Below are positions 17,934 through 26,846 of a DNA stretch of 64,000 nucleotides, piece by piece. The notes under the pieces are model-generated. The model made no database searches. It was not told the DNA's origin and saw only the letters and a list, made by a program, of their open reading frames with translations. The first letter of the stretch is position 1. Each line of letters opens with the position of its first letter. This DNA comes from an uncultured Centipeda sp. GTDB lineage: Bacteria; Bacillota; Negativicutes; Selenomonadales; Selenomonadaceae. The position numbers and the translations under genes were made by a program. Location: positions 195,049-259,048 of the forward strand of contig CAJPQT010000001.1 in assembly GCA_905372865.1 (NCBI GenBank). Direction: 5' to 3'.

Positions 17934-18553
17934 CGCACATCCTCTGCGTGCAAGTGTGCGGTGTCATTCATAAGCGTAACCACAGCAAAGCCATCATCCT
18001 CGAAGCGAATTCTATTGACCGCTGTGTTGAGCTGAGATATATGCCAGATGGAGCGAATCGGCATCGCCAGAATATCGGCAAGCAGGATGCGAATGGATGC
18101 CCCATGTGAGACGATAATGACGCGCTTCCCTCGCTGCTCGACAACAATCTCACGCACACGGCCGGCCACACGCTTTTGAAAATCCGGAAAGGGCTCACTG
18201 CCCGGAATATCGACGCGTTCCGGATCGTTATAAAAATGCTTCATGGCATCTGGACACGCCGCATTGACATCTTGGAAATTTCGTCCTTCCCATGCACCGA
18301 AATTCAGCTCTCGCAGCAGAGGGTCCGGAACGACCTCTAAGCCGAATCGCGCGGCCAAAGGTGCTGCTGTCTCCATAGCGCGCGTGAGATCACTCGCATA
18401 GATGGCATCCGCATGCTCGACCGCAAGGTTCCGTCCAAGGGCCTCTGCCTGTGTGCGTCCCTCAGGTGACAAAGGAACATCGGAGTGTCCTTGAAAACGT
18501 CCCAGCTTATTCCACTCCGTTTCCCCATGCCGAATGATGATGATCTCTGTCAT
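17930..18553 (-). CDS. cobC: Histidine-phosphatase family protein, probable alpha-ribazole phosphatase
   Basis: A 207-residue member of the phosphoglycerate mutase-like superfamily. IIIIRHGETEWNKLGRFQGH contains the RHG motif with the phosphorylated His (residue 9); LRELNFGAWEGR supplies the acid, and IIVSHGASIR the second catalytic His. Its position after cobS and pduX in the cobalamin operon suggests removal of the 5'-phosphate from alpha-ribazole phosphate or adenosylcobalamin phosphate. The fold alone does not fix the substrate, so a generic phosphatase remains possible. Confidence 0.85.
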   Translation of the reverse strand: MTEIIIIRHGETEWNKLGRFQGHSDVPLSPEGRTQAEALGRNLAVEHADAIYASDLTRAMETAAPLAARFGLEVVPDPLLRELNFGAWEGRNFQDVNAACPDAMKHFYNDPERVDIPGSEPFPDFQKRVAGRVREIVVEQRGKRVIIVSHGASIRILLADILAMPIRSIWHISQLNTAVNRIRFEDDGFAVVTLMNDTAHLHAEDVR

Positions 18554-18574
18554 ACGCCCCTTTCCTTTCTGCCG

Positions 18575-19453
18575 TTACGGTCGAATCTCACAGACAACGC
18601 CTCCGGAAATCAGGCGTGCTGTCTGCATATAAGTATAGCTTCCTCTGAACTCTGCGGCCATCTCCTGCCTGCGCATCTCTATATCCGCTGCAGATGTATC
18701 CGATGTCCAGAGAGCCCCGACCACTGTTCCGCTGTGCGCTACGAGAACACCAAGCGCTCCTTTTCCTTGCGCTGCAGTAATAAATTCCTCCAATCGGGGC
18801 TTTTCCAAATGCATCTGATTGAGGCGTGCGCTCGCTGTAGCTGCTTGACCGAGCAAAATTTCCTGTCGGTACCCATCCGTTCGGAATGCCTGATCGACGG
18901 TATCCAGCAGCTGTCGGTATGCCTCATCCTGATTGCCGCTATTCCCCTTGCTTTGGTAGTATGCGATGGTATCAACGGTACCGCCCACATCGAAAATGGA
19001 GACGGCAAGAAGCGGTACATTGAAGTGCTGTCCGAAGAGCTCCCCCGTCGTATGGCTGACATGAGAAAGCCCTGTAAACGCAATGCCGTCACTTGGCTCA
19101 ATAGCAATTGCGATATCCATGATCTCTCGCCCCGTGAGTTCCCGACCGAGAGCACGTGCTACCGCGTAGGAAACGGCTGCAATATCGGCGCTGGAGGATG
19201 CCATGCCCTTCCCCTGCGGGATTGCAGAGTCCAGACGTATGCCGTACGGAAGGGAATCCTGGCCGATGTGCGCAAGCGTTCGCGCCACAGCCTCCTCTGC
19301 CTTTTCACCAAGCCCGTGCACCCCCGAAAACGTATCGGAAACTGTCGCCACGGCGTACATACTGATGGGTGCGGTCACAAGAAACGGTGTCCCATTGAGG
19401 ACGCCTTCCACGAGTTCGCCGCAAGATGCCGGCGCTTTTACAATTATCTCCAT
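18575..19453 (-). CDS. pduX: GHMP kinase, probable L-threonine kinase PduX
   Basis: Likely phosphorylates L-threonine to L-threonine-O-3-phosphate, the precursor of the aminopropanol linker of cobalamin. The 292-residue protein starts MEIIVKAPASCGELVEG, the PduX-type N-terminus; GKGMASSSADIAAVSYA near residue 90 is the GHMP ATP loop. ATG 19453 is chosen because GGGGGA lies five bases before it and it overlaps the cobS 3' end by ten bases. The partner decarboxylase CobD is not in the window, although cbiB, which uses its product, is. Confidence 0.9.
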   Translation of the reverse strand: MEIIVKAPASCGELVEGVLNGTPFLVTAPISMYAVATVSDTFSGVHGLGEKAEEAVARTLAHIGQDSLPYGIRLDSAIPQGKGMASSSADIAAVSYAVARALGRELTGREIMDIAIAIEPSDGIAFTGLSHVSHTTGELFGQHFNVPLLAVSIFDVGGTVDTIAYYQSKGNSGNQDEAYRQLLDTVDQAFRTDGYRQEILLGQAATASARLNQMHLEKPRLEEFITAAQGKGALGVLVAHSGTVVGALWTSDTSAADIEMRRQEMAAEFRGSYTYMQTARLISGGVVCEIRP

Positions 19454-20232
19454 AAAATCCCCCAAAAAAGTCCCCATATATCCGGACGTATCGATGCAAG
19501 CGAAAATACCGCGAGCACAAGTGTCTCCGTGAGCACGGTCACAGCACCGTAGACATCACCTGTCACGCCGCCGAGGGTCTTCGTTATCATACGGCAGAAA
19601 AACAGTGCAAAGAGAATCCCAAGTACGAGCGCAATCGACGCAAGCAGCCCACACGGCATTACAAGCGCGGCTGTTGTGACGGCAGCAATCGCAACCGTCC
19701 TACGATCCGCCATATCCGCAAACGTCTTCCCCATCCCATCCGCACGCGCATAAGGAAAACATGCAACTGCGAGTACCATCGCAAATCTTCCGATGATCGG
19801 CATGACGAAGAGTGCAGTCAGAAGCAGAAACGGATGCATATCGAGGAGCAGAGCGAACTGGAGGAACATCAAGAGGACAAAGGAAACAACACCAAACGAG
19901 CCAACACGGCTGTCCTTCATGATCGCGAGCTTGCGCTCGCGTTCACGCCCCGAGAACACACCGTCCGCCGTATCCATAAAGCCATCCGCATGAAGTCCGC
20001 CCGTCAGAAGAAGCGGCAGAATGAGCAACAAGACTGCCGTCAGCGTACGTCTCTCAAAAACTCCAAAACTATAGACGAGAATGCACGCGGCAAGTGCGTA
20101 ACAGATTCCGAGCACAAGTCCGACAAGCGGAAAAAAACGTGTGCTTCGTCCGAAATCCTCTGCCGTCCACGCCGTCTGCCGCACGATATGAATCCGTGTA
20201 AGGAACTGCAGCCCGACCAAAAAAGAATTCAT
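19444..20232 (-). CDS. cobS: Adenosylcobinamide-GDP ribazoletransferase (cobalamin synthase)
   Basis: Membrane enzyme joining adenosylcobinamide-GDP and alpha-ribazole to form cobalamin. The 262-residue chain starts with the typical FLVGLQFLTRI, has TGGLHADGFMDTADGVF near residue 80 (the acidic, Mg-binding CobS signature) and at least five hydrophobic segments. It starts 12 bases after cbiB and overlaps pduX. Confidence 0.95.
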   Translation of the reverse strand: MNSFLVGLQFLTRIHIVRQTAWTAEDFGRSTRFFPLVGLVLGICYALAACILVYSFGVFERRTLTAVLLLILPLLLTGGLHADGFMDTADGVFSGRERERKLAIMKDSRVGSFGVVSFVLLMFLQFALLLDMHPFLLLTALFVMPIIGRFAMVLAVACFPYARADGMGKTFADMADRRTVAIAAVTTAALVMPCGLLASIALVLGILFALFFCRMITKTLGGVTGDVYGAVTVLTETLVLAVFSLASIRPDIWGLFWGILWR

Positions 20233-20244
20233 GCAACGCCTCGA

Positions 20245-21201
20245 TCAATAGTAGAGAGAAAACAGGTAATAAAGGAGCAGAAAAAGCACGGTCGCCGTGT
20301 ACATGAGACGGATTGCCCCAAGAATATGCTTCGCCGAAATCTCCATGTGTGCATCACCCATATAGGCACGGAAATGCCGCTCTCCGAAATAATAGTTCAC
20401 GCCGCCAAGGCGGATGTGAAGAGCCCCCGCAACAGGGGCCTCCGCATGGCCGCCGTTCGGGCTTGGATGCCCCGCCGCATCACGCACGAGTATGTTGAGT
20501 GCGTTGCGCCCGTCGTAGCCGAGGAGGAACGCCGCCATCACGAAAAGAGCTCCTGTTATGCGGGCGGGTACAAAGTTCAGCACATCATCCACACGTGCCG
20601 CCATGCGTCCAAAGTAAAGGTAGCGCTCATTCTTGTAACCGAGCATGGAGTCCATCGTATTCGCTGCACGATAGAGTACGGCAAGCGGTGCACCGCCGAA
20701 CGCAAAGAAGAAGAGCGGTGCAATCACACCATCCACGGTATTCTCTGCCACAGTCTCAATCGCTGCGCGCGCCGCATCCGCCTCATCGAGCTGTGCAGTA
20801 TCGCGCCCGACGATGTAGCCAACGTGCTCCCGCGCCGCCGCCAGATCTCCTTTGACCAGCAGTACATAGATATCCTGCCCCGCCTTTGCGAGCGTACGCG
20901 GTGAAATGCAGAAGTAAAGCAGAATCATGCTGACAAGATCCGCCCCCCACGTGACGGGCAGCTGATGCGCCGTGAGCAGCACCCCCTCCGCAAACGCATA
21001 AGATATGCAGAGTACAAGCAGTGTGAGAAGCGCTCCCATTGCAAATTTCCGCTGATTGCTTCCGTTTGTGGGATAAAGCAGTCGATCCAACCGGCCAATG
21101 AAACGACCAAGCACAGCAACGGGATGCCACCGCGAATGCGGATCACCAAGCACAGTATCGAGAAAGAACGCCGCCATAGCGATAAGGGAGGAAGGGATCA
21201 T
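20245..21201 (-). CDS. cbiB: Adenosylcobinamide-phosphate synthase
   Basis: Attaches (R)-1-aminopropanol phosphate to adenosylcobyric acid; integral membrane protein. The 318 residues include the N-terminal DTVLGDPHSRWHPVAVLG signature, several membrane helices, ETVAENTVDGVIAPLFF near residue 145, and GHPSPNGGHAEAPVAGAL near residue 245. The start overlaps the cobQ stop by four bases. Confidence 0.95.
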   Translation of the reverse strand: MIPSSLIAMAAFFLDTVLGDPHSRWHPVAVLGRFIGRLDRLLYPTNGSNQRKFAMGALLTLLVLCISYAFAEGVLLTAHQLPVTWGADLVSMILLYFCISPRTLAKAGQDIYVLLVKGDLAAAREHVGYIVGRDTAQLDEADAARAAIETVAENTVDGVIAPLFFFAFGGAPLAVLYRAANTMDSMLGYKNERYLYFGRMAARVDDVLNFVPARITGALFVMAAFLLGYDGRNALNILVRDAAGHPSPNGGHAEAPVAGALHIRLGGVNYYFGERHFRAYMGDAHMEISAKHILGAIRLMYTATVLFLLLYYLFSLYY

Positions 21202-22721
21202 TGATCCCCCTCCACAATTGCCCGCAGCCTCTCCATATCAAGGCTTTTCCGCACAGTTTCCGCAAGGCGGTTGTAGGAGCGCTCCTTTGCCTCACGATAG
21301 CGGTACTGCACAGGTGTCTCCGGCCAACCGCGGTGCACACGCAGACGGTTGAGCAAACACCGACGAAAATCATCATCATCGAAAATGCCATGAATGTATG
21401 TACCTATGACAAGACCATCCGTCGAGACCGCACCGTCCGCCGCAAAATTATCTTTCTGAACAATATGGAACGGACGGCATGCCTCCTCCAAAAAATCCGT
21501 CTGGCCCATGTGGATTTCATAGCCAAGAAGATTTTTTCCTGAAATTCGCGCTCCCAGAAAGCTAAAATCAGCGGATGCCGTGACCTGGCGGAGACGCTTC
21601 TGCGCTGCAAATGTCGTCGCAGTCGGAAGATAACCAAATCCCGCTGTCTCATCGTGCTCCGACTCCGTATGAAGCGGGTCGCGCACAACCCTGCCGAGCA
21701 TCTGATAGCCGCCGCAAATCCCGAAGAGCGGCGTGCCCGCCGTCACACGCTCTCGAATCGCTGCTTCGAGCCCTGTCTCACGAATGTAGAGCAGATCCTC
21801 GGTCGTATTCTTCGAGCCGGGCAGCAGGATGAGATCGGGCGAACCGAGTTCATCGGGGGTTGTCACGTAGTAAAGTGCGGCATCCGGTTCACACGCAAGT
21901 GCGTCGAAATCCGTAAAATTCGAGAGTTTCGGCGTACGGATCACGGCAATGTGCAGCTGGTTTTCTCCCACGCCGCCGTCGCCGCAGCGCTTCTCATCCA
22001 GCGATACCGAGTCCTCCTCATCGATGCCGAGCTGATCGATATGCGGCACTACACCGAGCACGGGCTTGCCCGTCTTTTTCTCGAGAAAGTCGAGCGCAGG
22101 TGTCAGCAGCGTCACGTCACCACGGAATTTATTGATAACAAGCCCCTTGATGAGGGCGCGCTCCTCCTCATCGAGCAGTTCGAGTGTCCCCACGAGAGAG
22201 GCAAGTGCACCGCCGCGGTCAATGTCTGCGATAAGCAGGACAGGTGCCTGCAAATGTTTTGCTACGCGCATATTGACAATATCATTTGCCTTGAGGTTGA
22301 TCTCGGCGGGGCTTCCGGCCCCCTCGATCACAAGCAGATCGTAGTTCTCTTGGAGGCGGTCAAGGGCTTCCTCAACCGCTCCCCACGCCTTGAGCGAATA
22401 TCCCTTGTGGTATTCACGGGCGCTCATGTTTCCAACCGGCTCGCCCATGATGATGACCTGTGATTGGGCACTGCCCGTCGGTTTCAGCAGCACGGGGTTC
22501 ATATCGACCATGGGAGCAAGCCCCGCCGCCTCTGCCTGTGCGACCTGTGCACGTCCCATCTCACGTCCGTCCAACGTAACATAGGAGTTCAGCGCCATAT
22601 TCTGTGCCTTGAATGGGACGACACGCCGCCCTTCCTGCCGGAAGATGCGGCAAAGTGCCGTTGTGAGAATACTCTTGCCCACATGGGAACTCGTCCCCAT
22701 CAGCATGATGCTCTTTGCCAT
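21198..22721 (-). CDS. cobQ: Cobyric acid synthase (CbiP/CobQ)
   Basis: Glutamine-dependent amidation of carboxylates b, d, e and g of adenosylcobyrinic acid a,c-diamide. The 507-residue chain has an N-terminal dethiobiotin-synthetase-like ATPase domain (MGTSSHVGKSILTTALCR, VPFKAQNMALNS, PVLLKPTGSAQSQ) and a C-terminal triad-type glutaminase with FGICGGYQMLG (nucleophile Cys, about residue 330) and GTYIHGIFDDD (His). Start and stop overlap both neighbours (TGATG with cobU, ATGA with cbiB). Confidence 0.96.
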   Translation of the reverse strand: MAKSIMLMGTSSHVGKSILTTALCRIFRQEGRRVVPFKAQNMALNSYVTLDGREMGRAQVAQAEAAGLAPMVDMNPVLLKPTGSAQSQVIIMGEPVGNMSAREYHKGYSLKAWGAVEEALDRLQENYDLLVIEGAGSPAEINLKANDIVNMRVAKHLQAPVLLIADIDRGGALASLVGTLELLDEEERALIKGLVINKFRGDVTLLTPALDFLEKKTGKPVLGVVPHIDQLGIDEEDSVSLDEKRCGDGGVGENQLHIAVIRTPKLSNFTDFDALACEPDAALYYVTTPDELGSPDLILLPGSKNTTEDLLYIRETGLEAAIRERVTAGTPLFGICGGYQMLGRVVRDPLHTESEHDETAGFGYLPTATTFAAQKRLRQVTASADFSFLGARISGKNLLGYEIHMGQTDFLEEACRPFHIVQKDNFAADGAVSTDGLVIGTYIHGIFDDDDFRRCLLNRLRVHRGWPETPVQYRYREAKERSYNRLAETVRKSLDMERLRAIVEGDQ

Positions 22722-23293
22722 CAGATCGCCTCCGCAAGTCTCTTGATATTCACGGGAATCCCACAGGTGACGAGGTAGACCTCTGCTGCACGCCGCGCAA
22801 GCTGCTGATTGGCAAGTCCCGCCATATCCCGATAGAGCCGTCCGAGGCGGTACTCTGGCACAATACCCGCTCCCACCTCGTTCGTGACAAAGATTGTAGT
22901 CGCATCCACATCCTCAGCTGCCTGAATAAGCGCATGAATCCGCTCCTCCACATGGAGGGCAAAAGAATCGCGTTCCTGCTCCTCCTCTGGATATTGAAGC
23001 ATATCGTTGCTCAGGAACATCGTAATACAGTCGAAGAGAATCACGCCATACTCCGCACCTGCCGCACGAACGGCGTTCTCCGACTCAAACGGAGCCTCGT
23101 ATGTCACCCAGTCGGCGGGGCGGCGTGCCTGATGAAGATCGACGCGCTGGCGCATCTCCTCATCGTAGACCTGCGCCGTCGCAATGTAGGCAACCTTCGC
23201 CCCATGCGGTTCGGCACAGTGCGCGGCGTATCGCTCGGCAAATGCCGACTTGCCCGAGCGGACACCGCCCGTGACCAGAACTATCTGCCCCAT
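22721..23293 (-). CDS. cobU: Adenosylcobinamide kinase / adenosylcobinamide-phosphate guanylyltransferase
   Basis: Bifunctional enzyme that phosphorylates adenosylcobinamide and transfers GMP from GTP. The 190-residue protein starts MGQIVLVTGGVRSGKSAFAE with a P-loop at residues 8-17; RPADWVTYEAPFE and FVTNEVGAGIVPEYRLGRLYRDM near residue 145 are conserved CobU segments. ATG 23293 lies inside the end of cbiA, with GGAGG ten bases upstream; extension upstream adds only non-conserved residues. Confidence 0.95.
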   Translation of the reverse strand: MGQIVLVTGGVRSGKSAFAERYAAHCAEPHGAKVAYIATAQVYDEEMRQRVDLHQARRPADWVTYEAPFESENAVRAAGAEYGVILFDCITMFLSNDMLQYPEEEQERDSFALHVEERIHALIQAAEDVDATTIFVTNEVGAGIVPEYRLGRLYRDMAGLANQQLARRAAEVYLVTCGIPVNIKRLAEAI

Positions 23294-24648
23294 CCGCGAC
23301 ACGCCTCCACAAAATGCTCGGCAGCCGAACTGCATCCCGCGAAATGCAGATGCAGATAGCTGCCAAGCGCGTTCTTATAGATACATCCTGCCGCATACTG
23401 CGCTCCGTTGCGCAGCTTCGTGAAGCGAAATGGACGCACAATCTCAGCCGTCCCATCCGTCTCCTCAACGGAGAAGTGGAACTCATGCCCATGCAGAAGC
23501 AGTCCGGCAGAGCCAAGGACGGTATCTACTTTCTGCTCCGCCTCCACATAGCCGACCATCTGCAGTTTCTCCGTCATGCGTGCACGTACGGGAAAAATCC
23601 CCGCCATCTCATGTTCGGCACCTGTAAAATCAGCAAGTGACTGCATCAGATACATATAGCCGCCGCATTCGGCGTAGATGGGCATTCCCGCCTCTGCCGC
23701 TCGACGGATAGAGGCACGCATGGAGGCGTTTGCAGAAAGCTGCCCCGCAAACATCTCGGGGAAGCCGCCGCCAATGATGATGCCGTTCACGTCGGGCAGT
23801 GTTTCATCATGCAGAGGGCTGAACTCTACAATCTCCGCGCCGTGCGCCTCAAGTTCTGCAAGACTTGCCGCATAGTAAAACGAAAACGCCTCGTCACGCG
23901 CGATGCCAATACGTACGGGATCGGCTTTCTTCTCGCTTCTGTCCTCTGCAATCGTCAGCGGTTCGGCACTGCGAGCAAGTTCCAGAATCCCGTCCAGATC
24001 GAGCCCCGCCTCTACACGCGCCCTCACGGCGCGAACCGTTTCCGCCGCCGCATGTTCCTCGACAGGGGTCAGTCCAAGATGTCGCTCGGGCAGTGCCAAT
24101 GCGGCATCGCGGCGCAGCGCACCGTAGACACGCATACCGATCTCCGCCATCACCTCACGGATCATCTCCTCATGCGTCTCGCTGCCGAGACGATTGAGGA
24201 GAACGCCTGCGAGATTCACCGCACGGTCATATTCACGGAAACCGAGTGCCGTCGCCGCTGCAGAGGCTCCGACCGACTTCGCGTCGATGACGAGGAGCAC
24301 CGGGGCATCCAGCGCCTTTGCAATCGCCGCGGTCGAGCTGATGCCGCGTCGTCCGCCATCATAGAGCCCCATGACCCCCTCGATGACGGCGATGTCCGCC
24401 CCCGCACATTCGCGTGCGAAAATCTCCGCCAACCGTGCCTCGGGGACGAGCCACGTATCCAGATTGTGTCCCGTGCGTCCACTTGCCAGTTGATGATAGC
24501 CGAGATCGATATAGTCCGGCCCCACCTTGAACGACTGCACACAAAGACCACGCGCGCGCAGTGCTGCGAGAAGCCCTGTCACGAGCGTTGTCTTGCCGCC
24601 GCCCGACTGCGTTGCCGCAATGACAATGCGCGGAATATTCCACTGCAT
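23281..24648 (-). CDS. cbiA: Cobyrinic acid a,c-diamide synthase
   Basis: ATP- and glutamine-dependent amidation of the a and c side chains of cobyrinic acid. I start at ATG 24648 (MQWNIPRIVIAATQSGGGKT), with AAGGAG seven bases upstream, giving 455 residues, normal for CbiA. The N-terminal P-loop is ATQSGGGKTTLVTGL; KVGPDYIDLGYH and VIEGVMGLYDG are further ATPase motifs. The C-terminal glutaminase has PIYAECGGYMYL (nucleophile Cys) and LLLHGHEFHFS. It follows cbiC by 13 bases. Confidence 0.95.
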   Translation of the reverse strand: MQWNIPRIVIAATQSGGGKTTLVTGLLAALRARGLCVQSFKVGPDYIDLGYHQLASGRTGHNLDTWLVPEARLAEIFARECAGADIAVIEGVMGLYDGGRRGISSTAAIAKALDAPVLLVIDAKSVGASAAATALGFREYDRAVNLAGVLLNRLGSETHEEMIREVMAEIGMRVYGALRRDAALALPERHLGLTPVEEHAAAETVRAVRARVEAGLDLDGILELARSAEPLTIAEDRSEKKADPVRIGIARDEAFSFYYAASLAELEAHGAEIVEFSPLHDETLPDVNGIIIGGGFPEMFAGQLSANASMRASIRRAAEAGMPIYAECGGYMYLMQSLADFTGAEHEMAGIFPVRARMTEKLQMVGYVEAEQKVDTVLGSAGLLLHGHEFHFSVEETDGTAEIVRPFRFTKLRNGAQYAAGCIYKNALGSYLHLHFAGCSSAAEHFVEACRGWGR

Positions 24649-24661
24649 GAGCACAGTCTCC

Positions 24662-25297
24662 TTAGGGCCTTGTGTTGTCAATGGTATACATGAGTGCGTT
24701 GATCGCCGCAGCCGCAATCGGACTTCCGCCCTTCGTCCCCTCAACCGTGATGTATGGGACGATTCCATTCTCCGCAAGCTCCGCCTTGGATTCCGCAGCC
24801 CCCACAAATCCAACGGGGATACCAACGATGCACGCGGGACGAATGCCCTCCTCGCGCACCATGCGCAGCACCTCAAAGAGTGCCGTCGGCGCATTGCCGA
24901 TGGCAACAATGCTGCCGTTAAGATCCTTGCCAAACCGGCGCATAGCGACCATCGATCGCGTAATTCCAAGCTTCTTTGCCTCAGCGGCGACATCGGGATC
25001 GGCGACCAGACAGTGGACCTCGCCGCCGAAGGACGCGAGCTTCTTCTTGTTGATGCCCGTACGCACCATCTCGACATCCGTATAGATATGTGCGCCTGCC
25101 TTCAGCGCCTCGATGGCACGATCAATCGCCTCGGGATGCACGCGTGTGATCGGTGCATAGCCGACATCGCCGGAGGCGTGAATCAGACGCGAATAGAGCT
25201 TCGTCTCACGCTCATCCAGATGCAGTTCCGCCAAATGAGGTGCGATCAGCTCCATGCTGCGGTTTTCAATTGCCATTGGTTCCTTGATAAAATCCAT
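24662..25297 (-). CDS. cbiC: Cobalt-precorrin-8 methylmutase
   Basis: Moves the methyl group from C-11 to C-12, turning cobalt-precorrin-8 into cobyrinate. Family markers are IENRSMELI near the start, SRLIHASGDVGYA with the catalytic His (about residue 42), GAHIYTDVEMVRTGIN, and GVPVGFV-like IVGIPVGFVGAAESK near residue 160. ATG 25297 (MDFIKEP) is preferred over ATG 25309 because GGAG sits six bases before it; 211 residues result. Confidence 0.93.
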   Translation of the reverse strand: MDFIKEPMAIENRSMELIAPHLAELHLDERETKLYSRLIHASGDVGYAPITRVHPEAIDRAIEALKAGAHIYTDVEMVRTGINKKKLASFGGEVHCLVADPDVAAEAKKLGITRSMVAMRRFGKDLNGSIVAIGNAPTALFEVLRMVREEGIRPACIVGIPVGFVGAAESKAELAENGIVPYITVEGTKGGSPIAAAAINALMYTIDNTRP

Positions 25298-25311
25298 GAA
25301 AAACTCCATTT

Positions 25312-26094
25312 CTACGATTCCATAATCGAATCGACAAATTGCATTACTTCCTCAAAACTGTGTGCCATACGCGGATAGGCGAGCACAGGACGATCAATCA
25401 CCACGACAGGCAGTCCCAAATCTGCCGCCGCCTGAAATTTCGCATCCGTACCGCCGATGGTTCCGCTGTTCTTCGTCACAATGACATCTGCCTTGTACTT
25501 CTCATACATGGCGCGATTCAGTTCGCGCGAAAACGGTCCCTGCATTGCGATGATCTGCGCCGGTGTCAGACCGAGCCCCTCACAGAGAGCGATCACGTCC
25601 GCGGTCGGCAGGACGCGGGCGATCAGCGTACAGTCTGCAAGCGGCTTTGCCTTCACAAAGCGTTCCAGGTTGCGGCTGCCGGTCGTCAGGAATACATTTT
25701 TCCCAAAATGCGCGGCGATCTCTGCCGCCTCCTCATAGGAGTGAACGAGATGCACATTCTCATACGAAATGTCGGTAAGATCGCGCTCAAATCGAATGTA
25801 GGGGATCCCCTCTGCTGCACACGCGGTCATGGCATTGCGGGAAACGTTGACCGCATACGGATGGGTTGCGTCCACAAAGATGTGAACTCCGTGCTCCTTG
25901 AAAAAGGCGCACAACCCTTCCTCATCCAGCGGCGCATCATTAATTACGAGCCGCCCGCCGGCATTTTCCCTCTGCTCCGCGAGGAGCTGCTGTCCATATG
26001 AGCTGACGACGGATGCCGCGACATCATAGCCCGCCGCACAGAGACGACGAACAATCTCGCGCCCGTCCTGTGTTCCTGCTGCTGTGAATATCAA
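25312..26094 (-). CDS. cbiJ: Cobalt-precorrin-6A reductase
   Basis: Reduces the macrocycle of (cobalt-)precorrin-6A with NADPH. The 260-residue product starts IFTAAGTQDGREIVRRLCAAGYDV, a Rossmann-type N-terminus, and has the family segment FVDATHPYAVNVSRNA near residue 85 and LGLTPAQIIAMQGPFS near residue 175. The start codon is TTG overlapping the cobJ stop (TTGA), with GGGAG eight bases upstream. Confidence 0.92.
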   Translation of the reverse strand: MIFTAAGTQDGREIVRRLCAAGYDVAASVVSSYGQQLLAEQRENAGGRLVINDAPLDEEGLCAFFKEHGVHIFVDATHPYAVNVSRNAMTACAAEGIPYIRFERDLTDISYENVHLVHSYEEAAEIAAHFGKNVFLTTGSRNLERFVKAKPLADCTLIARVLPTADVIALCEGLGLTPAQIIAMQGPFSRELNRAMYEKYKADVIVTKNSGTIGGTDAKFQAAADLGLPVVVIDRPVLAYPRMAHSFEEVMQFVDSIMES

Positions 26095-26846
26095 AGCCCC
26101 GGCTCCCGCTTCTGATAGCCGCGCGGCGTAATCATCCAGTCGCCCACCTGCCGCGTCTTCGAGTTGCCGATGATAACGAGCGAGAACATATTGATGTCCG
26201 CCTTCGTAAATTCACCAAGTGTAGAGATCAGCGTCTCTTCATTTGCACGGCTCGCCCCCGTCACAATGCCGACAGGTGTCTCGGGTGCACGATGGCGCAG
26301 GAAGATTTCCTGCACGGCTTTGATCTGCCCCACGCGCTTATTGCTGCGCGGATTGTAGAGTGCCGTGACAAAGTCGCCCTTGGCCGCCAGTTCCGCACGC
26401 TCTTGGATGACCTCCCACGGCGTAAGCAGATCGGAAAGACTGATAACAACGAAATCATGCATAATGGGTGCGCCGAGCAGCCCTGCCGCTGCACTCATCG
26501 CGGAGACACCGGGAATGACCCCGCCGAACGCGGGCCGCTGCGCCTCATCCATCTTCACAAGCAGCTCGAGAACGAGCCCCGCCATACCGTAGATACCGGC
26601 ATCGCCGCTTGAGATCACGACCACCGTCTCCCCTGCAGCCGCTTCTTGGAGTGCCGCACGACAGCGGTCGATCTCCTGCGTCATGCCCGTATCGAGTACC
26701 TTTTTTCCCTCGACCAGTTCCGCGATCAGCTCCACATAGCGCTTGTAGCCGACCACCGTCGTCGCCTCTTCAATCGTACGACGTGCGCGGTAGGTCATAT
26801 CATCCAGACTGCCGGGGCCAATGCCCACAACACTTATTTTTCCCAT
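26091..26846 (-). CDS. cobJ: Cobalt-precorrin-3B C17-methyltransferase
   Basis: SAM-dependent methylation at C-17 with ring contraction (CbiH/CobJ). The 251-residue protein is a typical tetrapyrrole methylase: SVVGIGPGSLDDMT at the N-terminus, VVISSGDAGIYGMAGL near residue 75, GVIPGVSAMSAAAGLLGAP near residue 110, and FVTALYNPRSNKRVGQ near residue 165. Its 5' end overlaps cbiG by 13 bases. Confidence 0.95.
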   Translation of the reverse strand: MGKISVVGIGPGSLDDMTYRARRTIEEATTVVGYKRYVELIAELVEGKKVLDTGMTQEIDRCRAALQEAAAGETVVVISSGDAGIYGMAGLVLELLVKMDEAQRPAFGGVIPGVSAMSAAAGLLGAPIMHDFVVISLSDLLTPWEVIQERAELAAKGDFVTALYNPRSNKRVGQIKAVQEIFLRHRAPETPVGIVTGASRANEETLISTLGEFTKADINMFSLVIIGNSKTRQVGDWMITPRGYQKREPGL